DNA of 33,839 nt, taken from NCBI GenBank assembly GCA_023259375.1, contig JAHFQC010000060.1, positions 1-33,839 on the forward strand, written 5' to 3'. Each line of letters begins with the position of its first letter. The stretch's first letter is position 1. The position numbers and the translations under genes were made by a program. The notes beneath the pieces were generated by a model that was not told where the DNA came from, did not search any database, and saw only the letters and a list, made by a program, of their open reading frames with translations. This DNA comes from Alphaproteobacteria bacterium (GTDB lineage: Bacteria > Pseudomonadota > Alphaproteobacteria > Micropepsales > Micropepsaceae). This document shows, piece by piece, positions 27,097 through 33,839 of this stretch.

Positions 27097-27690
27097 ATGT
27101 TCACAGGAATCGTTACCGACGTCGGCCAAGTCCGGCACATCGAGAAACGCGGCGACACGCATATCGTGATCGCCCACCATTACGACATGGACAAGCTGCC
27201 GATGGGCGGCTCGATCGCCTGCTGCGGCGCCTGTCTGACCATCGTCGAGAAGGGCAGCAACGACGACAAGTGGTTTGCCGTCACGGCCTCGGCCGAGACG
27301 CTGTCCAAGACCACCATGGGCACCTGGAAAGCCGGAACGCCGGTCAATCTGGAGTTGCCGTTGAAAGTCGGCGACGAACTCGGCGGCCATATCGTGTCGG
27401 GCCATGTCGACGGTCTCGCCGAGCTGGTGAAGCTTTATCCCGAAGGCGAATCCACCCGCATGGTGTTCGAGGCGCCCAAGGCGCTGTCGCGCTACATCGC
27501 CGAAAAAGGTTCGGTGGCGCTCGACGGCATTTCGCTGACCGTCAACGAAGTCGATGGTCATCGCTTCGGCGTCAACATCATTCCGCATACCCTCGAAGTC
27601 ACCACGTTCGGCCATCTCAAGCCGGGCATGAAGGCGAACCTCGAGATCGATACCATCGCGCGTTACGTGGCAAGGCTGGTGAAGGGATGA
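27097..27690 (+). CDS. ribE: Riboflavin synthase, alpha subunit
   Basis: A 197-aa enzyme catalysing the last step: dismutation of two lumazine molecules to riboflavin. Two similar barrel domains are seen, each with its own active-site-like block. The first opens MFTGIVTDVGQVRHIEK and contains SIACCGACLTIVEKG. The second contains DELGGHIVSGHVDGLAEL and SVALDGISLTVNEV. Length is normal. The ATG at 27097 lies 49 bp after ribD. Its stop overlaps the next start as ATGA at 27687-27690, which implies coupling to ribB. No FMN riboswitch fold was recognised upstream. Confidence 0.96.
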   Translation: MFTGIVTDVGQVRHIEKRGDTHIVIAHHYDMDKLPMGGSIACCGACLTIVEKGSNDDKWFAVTASAETLSKTTMGTWKAGTPVNLELPLKVGDELGGHIVSGHVDGLAELVKLYPEGESTRMVFEAPKALSRYIAEKGSVALDGISLTVNEVDGHRFGVNIIPHTLEVTTFGHLKPGMKANLEIDTIARYVARLVKG

Positions 27691-28817
27691 GCAAGCTCGA
27701 CGATCTTCCGCATTTCCACGAATACATCTCGAACGTCGAAGAGATCATCGAGACCGCGCGCAACGGCAAGATGGTCATCCTGGTCGACGCCGAGGACCGC
27801 GAGAACGAGGGCGACCTCTATATCCCGGCGCAGATGTGCACGCCCGAAGCCATCAACTTCATGGCCAAGTTCGGGCGCGGCCTGATCTGCCTCGCCATGA
27901 CGCAAGAGCGGGCCGAGAAGCTGCAGATTCCGATGATGACGCAGTTCAACGCCGCGATGCACCGCACCGCATTCACCGTCTCGATCGAAGCCAAAGAGGG
28001 CGTCTCCACCGGTATTTCCGCGCACGACCGCGCCCATACGGTCGCGGTCGCCATCGATCCGACCAAAGGGCCGGGCGACATCGTCATGCCGGGCCACGTC
28101 TTCCCGCTGGTGGCGCGCGAAGGCGGTACCCTGGTCCGCGCCGGTCATACCGAGGCGGCGGTCGACATCGCACGTCTCGCCGGGCTCAATCCGTCGGGCG
28201 TGATCTGCGAGATCATGAACGACGACGGCACCATGGCGCGGCTGCCCGATCTCGTGACTTTCGCCCAGCTCCACGGCCTCAAGATCGGCACCATCGCCGA
28301 CCTCATCGCCCACCGGCGCAAGTTCGATCATTTCATCCAGCGCACCGCCGAGTCGGTGTTTTCCAGCCATTACGGCGGCGACTGGAAGATGGTGGTCTAT
28401 GTCAACACCATCGAATACGCCGAGCACATCGTGCTCATCAAAGGCGACATTTCGGGCGACGAGCCGGTGTATGTCCGCATGCACGCCATCAACGTGCTCA
28501 ACGACATCCTGGGCGACGCCCACGCCGCCCGCGACCGCATGGCGGAATCGATGCGCATCATCGCCCATCAGGGTCGCGGTGTGGTCGTGCTGCTGCGCCA
28601 GCCGCGCGCGACCTTCGTCACCGACATGGTCCTGAAGCGGCTTTCCGAGGAAGACCGGCGGCGGGTCAAGGAAGCGGGCGTCGGCGCCCAGATCTTGCTC
28701 GACCTTGGCATCCGGAACATGATCCTTCTCACCGATACCCCCGAAAAGAAAGTGGTGGCACTCGATGGTTACGGCCTCAACGTCGTCGGCACGCACCCGA
28801 TCCGCGGACGCGACTGA
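27687..28817 (+). CDS. ribB: RibBX: DHBP synthase fused to a degenerate GTP cyclohydrolase II domain
   Basis: A 376-aa fusion. Residues 10-210 are 3,4-dihydroxy-2-butanone 4-phosphate synthase (RibB), with DAEDRENEGDLYIPAQ, AHDRAHTVAVAID and REGGTLVRAGHTEAAVDIARLAG intact. Residues 215-376 align in pattern to GTP cyclohydrolase II, but the zinc Cys triad and the catalytic RQEGRGIG block are gone: VRMHAINVLNDILGD and RGVVVLLRQPRATFV stand in their places. Such RibBX variants are known in proteobacteria and have RibB activity only. The start ATG overlaps the ribE stop by 4 bp; the last 53 bp overlap ribH. A separate ribA elsewhere is expected to supply the first step. Confidence 0.93.
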   Translation: MSKLDDLPHFHEYISNVEEIIETARNGKMVILVDAEDRENEGDLYIPAQMCTPEAINFMAKFGRGLICLAMTQERAEKLQIPMMTQFNAAMHRTAFTVSIEAKEGVSTGISAHDRAHTVAVAIDPTKGPGDIVMPGHVFPLVAREGGTLVRAGHTEAAVDIARLAGLNPSGVICEIMNDDGTMARLPDLVTFAQLHGLKIGTIADLIAHRRKFDHFIQRTAESVFSSHYGGDWKMVVYVNTIEYAEHIVLIKGDISGDEPVYVRMHAINVLNDILGDAHAARDRMAESMRIIAHQGRGVVVLLRQPRATFVTDMVLKRLSEEDRRRVKEAGVGAQILLDLGIRNMILLTDTPEKKVVALDGYGLNVVGTHPIRGRD

Positions 28818-29268
28818 CCTCAAGCCCAACATCCTGATTGTTGAGGCGACGTTCTATCCGGAGATCTCCCGGCAGCTGCTTGACGGCGCCACGGCGGCGT
28901 TGGAGCGGGGCGGGGCGTATTTCGACAGCGTCTCGGTGCCCGGTGCGCTCGAGATTCCGCCGGCGATCTATCTCGCCATGAAGGGCGGCGAGCACGGCGG
29001 CAAGCACTACGACGGCTTCATCGCGCTCGGCTGTGTCATTCGCGGCGAGACCTACCATTTCGACATCGTGGCCGGACAATCCGCCCGCGCTTTGGTCGAT
29101 CTCGGCATCAACTACGGCCTTTGCATCGGCAACGGCATCCTGACGGTCGAAAACGAAGAGCAGGCGCTGGTACGGGCCGATCGCGAACAGGCCGACAAGG
29201 GCGGCGACGCCGCGCGCGCGTGCCTTTCGCTGGTCACGCTGCGTAGCCGCCTCGGAATGCGCAAGTGA
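28765..29268 (+). CDS. ribH: 6,7-dimethyl-8-ribityllumazine synthase
   Basis: A 167-aa enzyme that makes lumazine for riboflavin synthase. Family blocks are ILIVEATFYPEISRQLLDGA, VPGALEIPPAIYLAM, GCVIRGETYHFDIVAGQSA (His of the active site in TYHF) and GILTVENEEQALVRAD. The only start in the frame is the ATG at 28765, which overlaps the end of ribB by 53 bp and adds an N-terminal tail of about 15 residues not usual for the family. A rarer start codon nearer the conserved domain cannot be ruled out. The stop overlaps a GTG for nusB. Confidence 0.93.
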   Translation: MVTASTSSARTRSADATDLKPNILIVEATFYPEISRQLLDGATAALERGGAYFDSVSVPGALEIPPAIYLAMKGGEHGGKHYDGFIALGCVIRGETYHFDIVAGQSARALVDLGINYGLCIGNGILTVENEEQALVRADREQADKGGDAARACLSLVTLRSRLGMRK

Positions 29269-29279
29269 ACGGACCTAAA

Positions 29280-29765
29280 ATGAACGACGACGGACTTCCC
29301 AGCGCGCGCAGCGCGGCACGTATCGCTGCGGTGCAGGCGCTCTATCAGATGGAAATGTCCGGCGATGCGGCCGACGACATCACGGCGGAATTCGTCGAAT
29401 TTCGCTTTGGCCGCGAAAACGAAGTCACGCCCGGCACGCCCGACGCGGATTTCTTCTCCGATATCGTGCATGGCGTGCCGGCGCGGCAGGCGGAAATCGA
29501 CCAGGAAATCGCCAAGTGCCTGGCCAAGAACTGGCGGCTGTCGCGGGTGGATTCGCTGTTGCGCGCCATCATGCGCGCGGGCGCCTACGAGATCCTCGCC
29601 CGTCGTGACGTGCCGGCAAAGGTGATCATCGACGAATACGTCGGTCTTACGCACGTCTTCGAAGCCGAAGAGGGCTCGCCGTTCATCAACGCCGCGCTCG
29701 ACAAGCTGGCGCGGGTCAAGCGGCCGGAAGAATTCGGCGGCGAAGCCCGGGACGATCAGTTCTGA
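29280..29765 (+). CDS. nusB: Transcription antitermination factor NusB
   Basis: A 161-aa protein of the boxA antitermination complex (with NusE, NusA and NusG) needed for rRNA transcription. The N-terminal PSARSAARIAAVQALYQMEM and the later LLRAIMRAGAYEILARRDVPAKVIIDEYVGLTHVF plus FINAALDKLAR are typical. The ATG at 29280 has GGAC a few bases ahead; the in-frame GTG at 29265 overlaps ribH and would add five residues. Last gene of the rib operon; this ribH-nusB pairing is common. No strong terminator was found after it. Confidence 0.95.
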   Translation: MNDDGLPSARSAARIAAVQALYQMEMSGDAADDITAEFVEFRFGRENEVTPGTPDADFFSDIVHGVPARQAEIDQEIAKCLAKNWRLSRVDSLLRAIMRAGAYEILARRDVPAKVIIDEYVGLTHVFEAEEGSPFINAALDKLARVKRPEEFGGEARDDQF

Positions 29766-29799
29766 GTATGTGTTTGCTGCTCCGGATTAACGGGACCGT

Positions 29800-29943
29800 T
29801 CAGTACGTCCAGTATCCGAGAATTTGCATCAGCATCATGCCGGAGACGATGCCCATCGGGAGCAGGCCGAGCGCGCTGACCACGACCGTTCGGACGGCGC
29901 CGCCTTCGGCGTTCTGACGGACTGTGTGGGCGGGGCGGACCAT
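29800..29943 (-). CDS. 47-aa single-pass membrane peptide
   Basis: A short frame of 47 codons plus stop, too small for most gene finders. The N-terminus is polar and basic (MVRPAHTVRQNAEGGAVRT), followed by one hydrophobic segment (about residues 19-42, VVVSALGLLPMGIVSGMML) and the end MQILGYWTY. It looks like a small inner-membrane protein with the N-terminus inside. GGAGAG lies 6 bp before the ATG. It converges on nusB and is divergent from thiL with 190 bp between. No family recognised; some small peptides of this type assist transporters or stress responses, but nothing here shows a role. Confidence 0.6.
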   Translation of the reverse strand: MVRPAHTVRQNAEGGAVRTVVVSALGLLPMGIVSGMMLMQILGYWTY

Positions 29944-30133
29944 GACACTCTCCAAAGGTTTCGGTCGTTGTACGGATTAGAAACGCCGTGAACTTCCGTT
30001 CTGTTGCACACGAAGGTGGCCACTGGTCAGGGCATTATCGTGGCAAAAACAAGTTCTGCAGGCGGCGCTTTCAACGTCCTTTTGTGCTGATTACGATGGC
30101 TCCCATGTAAGTGCCGTTGCGAGGGTTTCAAGC

Positions 30134-31069
30134 GTGACCGACAAGCTTTCCGAATTCGGACTGATTGCGAAATACTTTGTGCCCCTGGCGACACACCCCG
30201 GCGCCTTGGCGCTCAGCGACGATGCAGCCGTGCTCAAAGCGGAAGCGGATCACGATCTGGTGATGACGGCAGACGCGCTGACGGCGGGCGTTCACTTTCT
30301 CCCCGACGATCCGCCAAACCTGATCGCCTCCAAGGCGTTGCGCGTGAATTTGTCGGATCTCGCTGCGAAAGGCGCCGAGCCGGTGGGATACCTGCTCGCC
30401 TTGGCGTTGCCTCAATCCATCGACGACGCCTGGCTGGCAGAATTCGCGCGCGGTCTGGGGGAGGATCAGAAGACGTTCGGTGTTTCCCTTCTCGGCGGCG
30501 ACACCACCGCAACGCCGGGGCCGCTGACGATCGCGATTACCGCCATCGGACGGGTCCCGCACGGCACGATGATTCGCCGATCCGGCGCCAAACTGGGCGA
30601 TCATGTCTACGTCAGCGGCACGATCGGCGACGCCGGCGCCGGGTTGGCGATCCTGCAGGGCAAGGTCGCGCGCGAGCCCGACGCCGCCTTCCTGATCGGA
30701 CGCTATCGCCAGCCGACGCCGCGCGTGAGTCTCGGACCCAAGCTCCGCGGTTTCGCCAACGCCTCGCTCGACGTTTCTGACGGGCTGATCGCCGATCTGG
30801 GACACATCGCCGAAACCTCGCACGTGCGAATCGTTGTCGAGGCGGAGGCCATTCCGCGCTCCGATGCCCTGAAGTCCTTCGATCCGGATATCGTCCGCGC
30901 CGCGACCGCTGGCGACGACTACGAAATTGCATTCACGGCGTCATCGCCCATCCCGGCCGGCTTGCCGGTCACCCGGATCGGGCGTGTCGAGGCGGGGCAG
31001 GGTGTCGTACTGCTCGACGGCCAAGGACAGGAAATTGCGGTGCCCAAAGCCGGTTTTACCCATTTCTGA
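30134..31069 (+). CDS. thiL: Thiamine-monophosphate kinase
   Basis: A 311-aa kinase converting thiamine phosphate to the active pyrophosphate cofactor. Signature blocks are LALSDDAAVLK near residue 30, MTADALTAGVHFLPDD, ALRVNLSDLAAKGAEPVGYLL, LLGGDTTATPGPLTI, ASLDVSDGLIADLGHIA, and AGDDYEIAFTA. These form the ATP and metal site of the PurM-like fold. The start is the GTG at 30134; no ATG lies in the N-terminal part. It is separated from nusB by 368 bp holding the 47-aa gene, so it has its own promoter. The next gene starts 66 bp on. Confidence 0.95.
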   Translation: MTDKLSEFGLIAKYFVPLATHPGALALSDDAAVLKAEADHDLVMTADALTAGVHFLPDDPPNLIASKALRVNLSDLAAKGAEPVGYLLALALPQSIDDAWLAEFARGLGEDQKTFGVSLLGGDTTATPGPLTIAITAIGRVPHGTMIRRSGAKLGDHVYVSGTIGDAGAGLAILQGKVAREPDAAFLIGRYRQPTPRVSLGPKLRGFANASLDVSDGLIADLGHIAETSHVRIVVEAEAIPRSDALKSFDPDIVRAATAGDDYEIAFTASSPIPAGLPVTRIGRVEAGQGVVLLDGQGQEIAVPKAGFTHF

Positions 31070-31135
31070 AGGCGGATCCGGGCAATCCGGCCTCCGCTAA
31101 CCTCTCGTTAGCCACAACCGCCTAGGGTTGGGCTC

Positions 31136-31690
31136 ATGCTTCGTGGGCTCGTCTTGTTCGTTTTTGCGCTTTGCCTGGCCTATCCGGCCTGGAGTGCGGA
31201 GCCTGCGAAAAAGCCGATCAAGCCGGAGCCCGGAACCTCGGTGGAAATGCCGTTTCTGATGGTTCCGATGAGCAAAGACGGCGATTTGCAGGGCTACAAC
31301 TACGTCGCCAGCAAGCTGATCTGTACTTCGCCTGGGGGCGCTATCCGGGTGCGCGCGAAGCTCGCTTTCATCCAGGACGCCTTCGTGCGGGAGGTGAATG
31401 GCCGGCCGGTCTCGCTCGATTCCGACCCAAAAGCACTCGACAAGGACCAGCTCGCCGCTAGGTTAACGGCTACCGCCAAGCGGATCGTGGGAAACGAGAC
31501 CGTCCGGGCGATCCTGTTCATGGAGATCAAGTACGCCCCTCTCCATCCTGGCGATTCGACCACCGGAAGTGTCCCGCCGCCCGAGCAAACCGCCGCTCCG
31601 GCAACCTCTGATGGCGCCGGGGCGTCCGAGGGAGGGGCCAAAAGTGCCTCTTCTGCAGGCGCGACATCGAAACCTGGGTCCGGACACTAG
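31136..31690 (+). CDS. Secreted protein with FliL-like periplasmic domain
   Basis: A 184-aa protein with a signal peptide (residues 1-20, cleavage near AWSAEP). Residues 35-135 recall the periplasmic domain of FliL: VEMPFLMVPMSKDGDLQGYNYVASKLI, then IQDAFVREVNGRPVSL, then KDQLAARLTATAKRIVG and TVRAILFMEIKYAPL. A low-complexity Ser/Ala/Gly/Pro tail (about 140-184) follows. True FliL has an N-terminal membrane anchor; here there is only a signal peptide. It sits between thiL and hppA. Which family it belongs to is unsettled; the FliL match is by pattern alone and should be tested by structure prediction. Confidence 0.65.
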   Translation: MLRGLVLFVFALCLAYPAWSAEPAKKPIKPEPGTSVEMPFLMVPMSKDGDLQGYNYVASKLICTSPGGAIRVRAKLAFIQDAFVREVNGRPVSLDSDPKALDKDQLAARLTATAKRIVGNETVRAILFMEIKYAPLHPGDSTTGSVPPPEQTAAPATSDGAGASEGGAKSASSAGATSKPGSGH

Positions 31691-31819
31691 CACTAAGTTG
31701 CTTGTCCGTTAGGGTTTTGGCATACACCCCAGGCCTTCTGCCCGGCAGGTTTCCGGCCTGTCCAGGACCTAATGACCATACCTTCAAGTGGTCGAAAAAT
31801 TCGGAAGCAAGGGGAAACC

Positions 31820-33839
31820 ATGGAACTTTATATCGTCTTGGCTTGTGGCCTGGCGGCGTTGGTCTACGGCGGACTGACGGTTCGTTCGGTGCTCTCGAAG
31901 AGTGCCGGTACGCCTCGCATGCAGGAAATCTCGGCCGCTATTCAGGAAGGCGCTCGCGCCTACCTTAACCGTCAGTACACCACGATCGGTATCGTCGGCG
32001 TAGTGATCTTCGTCATCGCGTTCTTCCTGCTTGGCTGGACGAGCGCTGTCGGCTTCCTGATCGGTGCTGCCCTTTCGGGCGCTGCCGGTTATGTCGGCAT
32101 GAACGTCTCGGTGCGCGCCAACGTTCGCACCGCCGAAGCCTCCCGCCAGGGTCTGGCGACCGGCCTTTCGATGGCGTTCCGCTCCGGCGCAGTGACCGGC
32201 CTTCTGGTCGTCGGCCTCGGCCTGATCGGCGTTGCCGGCTACTACCTCTTCCTGAAGGACGGCCTCGGTCTCAGCCTGGCTGACGAAGTGCAGGCCCGTA
32301 CCGTCCAGAACGCCCTCGTGGCTCTGGGCTTCGGCGCCTCGCTGATCTCGATCTTCGCCCGTCTCGGCGGCGGCATCTTCACCAAAGGTGCGGACGTCGG
32401 CGGCGACATGGTCGGCAAGGTCGAAGCCGGTATCCCGGAAGACGATCCGCGCAACCCGGCCACCATTGCGGACAACGTGGGCGACAACGTCGGCGACTGC
32501 GCCGGCATGGCCGCCGACCTGTTCGAAACCTATGCGGTGACCACGGTCGCCACGATGGTTCTCGCCTCGATCTATTTCGTCGGCGAGCAGAAAACCGCGT
32601 TTATGCTGCTGCCGCTCGCGATCAACGGCATGTCGATCATCACCTCGATCATCGGCACGTTCTTCGTTCGCCTCGGCAAGTCCAACAACATCATGGGCGC
32701 CATGTACAAGGGCGTCGTCGCCACCGGCGTGCTGTCGCTGGCCGGCCTCTATGTCCTGATCGAACGGCTGATCCCGGGCGGTACGGCTGCTGCTCTGACC
32801 ATCGGCGACAAGGCCTTCACCGGCCTCGACCTGTTTTGGTGCGGTGCCGTCGGTCTGGCCATCACCGGCCTGATCGTCATCATCACCGAGTACTACACCG
32901 GCACGGGCAAGCGTCCGGTCAACGTGATTGCCAAAGCCTCCGTTACCGGCCACGGCACGAACGTGATTCAGGGTCTGGCGATTTCGATGGAATCGACCGC
33001 CATGCCGGCGGTTGTCATCTGCGTCGGCATCATCGTGACCTACCTGCTTGCGGGCCTGTTCGGTATCGCCATCGCGGTGTCGACCATGCTGTCGCTGGCC
33101 GGCATGATCGTGGCGCTCGACGCCTTCGGTCCGGTCACCGACAACGCCGGCGGCATTGCCGAAATGGCGGGTCTGGAAGGCGACGTTCGCAAGACGACCG
33201 ACGCTCTCGACGCGGTGGGCAACACCACCAAGGCCGTGACCAAGGGCTATGCCATCGGTTCGGCCGGTCTGGGCGCGCTGGTTCTGTTTGCCGCCTACAC
33301 CGAAGACCTCAAGTACTTCGTGGCGCACAACGACACGTTCACCTACTTCCAGGGCGTCGAGGTTCCGACCTTCGGTCTCGACAATCCGTGGGTGATCGTC
33401 GGCCTGTTCTTCGGCGGCTTGCTGCCGTACCTGTTCGGCGGCATCGCGATGACTGCGGTTGGCCGTGCGGCCGGTGCAGTGGTCGAGGAAGTCCGTCGCC
33501 AGTTCAAGGCGATGCCCGGCATCATGGAAGGCACGCAGAAGCCTGACTACGGCCGCGCCGTGGACATGCTGACCAAGGCGGCGATCAAGGAAATGCAGAT
33601 CCCGTCGCTGCTGCCGGTCCTGTCGCCGATCGTGCTCTACTTCGTCGTGTACTTCGTCACCAACAACAAGGTCGATGCCTTCAACGCGGTTGGCGCCATG
33701 CTGATCGGCGTGATCGTCACCGGCTTGTTCGTCGCCATCTCGATGACCTCGGGCGGCGGCGCTTGGGACAACGCCAAGAAGTATATCGAAGACGGCCACT
33801 TCGGCGGCAAGGGCTCTGATGCCCACAAGGCTGCCGTCA
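31820..33839 (+). CDS. hppA: Membrane-bound H+-pyrophosphatase, 3' end cut off by window edge
   Basis: An integral membrane pump that couples pyrophosphate hydrolysis to proton export. 673 codons are visible and the frame is open at the end; family members are about 700 residues. The catalytic region reads [20 protein letters not shown] and [22 protein letters not shown], and a second part of the site is in [18 protein letters not shown]. Later, the stretch [13 protein letters not shown] has Lys at the site that is Ala in K+-dependent enzymes, so this is the K+-independent type. About 15 membrane helices are expected. The ATG at 31820 follows AAGGGGAAACC. A 129-bp gap upstream should hold its promoter. 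Confidence 0.97.
   Translation, partial: MELYIVLACGLAALVYGGLTVRSVLSKSAGTPRMQEISAAIQEGARAYLNRQYTTIGIVGVVIFVIAFFLLGWTSAVGFLIGAALSGAAGYVGMNVSVRANVRTAEASRQGLATGLSMAFRSGAVTGLLVVGLGLIGVAGYYLFLKDGLGLSLADEVQARTVQNALVALGFGASLISIFARLGGGIFTKGADVGGDMVGKVEAGIPEDDPRNPATIADNVGDNVGDCAGMAADLFETYAVTTVATMVLASIYFVGEQKTAFMLLPLAINGMSIITSIIGTFFVRLGKSNNIMGAMYKGVVATGVLSLAGLYVLIERLIPGGTAAALTIGDKAFTGLDLFWCGAVGLAITGLIVIITEYYTGTGKRPVNVIAKASVTGHGTNVIQGLAISMESTAMPAVVICVGIIVTYLLAGLFGIAIAVSTMLSLAGMIVALDAFGPVTDNAGGIAEMAGLEGDVRKTTDALDAVGNTTKAVTKGYAIGSAGLGALVLFAAYTEDLKYFVAHNDTFTYFQGVEVPTFGLDNPWVIVGLFFGGLLPYLFGGIAMTAVGRAAGAVVEEVRRQFKAMPGIMEGTQKPDYGRAVDMLTKAAIKEMQIPSLLPVLSPIVLYFVVYFVTNNKVDAFNAVGAMLIGVIVTGLFVAISMTSGGGAWDNAKKYIEDGHFGGKGSDAHKAAV

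Noticed and set aside
27663..28832. 389-aa open frame on the minus strand
   Set aside because: Antisense to ribB; low-complexity Asp/His/Val composition only.
29835..30023. 62-aa minus-strand frame
   Set aside because: It overlaps the better-supported 47-aa membrane frame on the same strand, is Ser/Arg-rich and lacks a good ribosome-binding site.
31784..33826. 680-aa open frame on the minus strand
   Set aside because: It is an exact antisense shadow of hppA, with biased His/Arg/Asp/Gly composition and no known motif.

Overview
The window is a GC-rich (roughly 60-65% by eye) alphaproteobacterial chromosome segment. The main evidence is the run glyA-nrdR-ribD-ribE-ribB(X)-ribH-nusB followed by thiL and hppA, an ALAS-type hemA (C4 pathway), a MucR/Ros regulator, an LdtR-like MarR regulator and a DUF6898-like small protein. 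The mix of TonB receptor, OprP-type porin, sialate esterase and RibBX suggests a free-living soil or aquatic lineage. I cannot name the genus safely; a Rhizomicrobium/Micropepsaceae-like relative is a guess.

Layout. 1-837 (-): 5' part of motB, with a TTG start. 940-1407 (+): flavin-reductase-like protein. 1902-3809 (+): secreted sialate O-acetylesterase-like enzyme, convergent with a secreted papain-fold-like protein at 4057-5682 (-); a 241-bp tandem palindromic element lies between them. 5782-8630: a phosphate-scavenging unit made of a PhoB-type box, an OprP/OprO-like porin and PstS, closed by a UUCG terminator. 8974-11094: TonB-dependent receptor with its own, nearly identical terminator. 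11281-14504: MarR-EmrA-EmrB efflux operon. 14732-15322: TetR regulator. 15406-16956: carboxylesterase, overlapping tail-to-tail with an orphan ExbD-like protein. 17379-19024 (-): hemB and a downstream exported protein of unknown function. 19192-20238: 3-hydroxyisobutyryl-CoA hydrolase-like protein. 20446-20955: LdtR-like regulator. 21059-21700: DUF1345 membrane protein. 21814-23230: hemA and a small DUF6898-like gene. 23389-23838 (-): MucR-family regulator. 24188-29765: the glyA-nrdR-rib-nusB operon. 29800-29943 (-): an unannotated-looking 47-aa membrane peptide. 30134-33839: thiL, a secreted FliL-like protein and hppA (3' end cut off by the window).

How the genes work together. The rib genes supply riboflavin, but the second half of the ribB product has lost the GTP cyclohydrolase II zinc and catalytic motifs (RibBX type), so a separate ribA is expected elsewhere. 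The first and second committed steps of tetrapyrrole synthesis (hemA, hemB) lie 2.8 kb apart in separate transcription units. hemA has an FNR/FixK-like palindrome upstream. HemB has the Asp-rich, zinc-independent metal site.

Most of the window is conserved core or ordinary accessory content. I see no CRISPR array, phage, transposase, rRNA or tRNA gene, and no convincing new multi-gene system. The best leads are the papain-like secreted protein, the palindromic elements placed between convergent genes, the PhoB-box porin/PstS pair without pstCAB, the RibBX variant, the ExbD-like protein without the membrane Asp, and the 47-aa membrane peptide.
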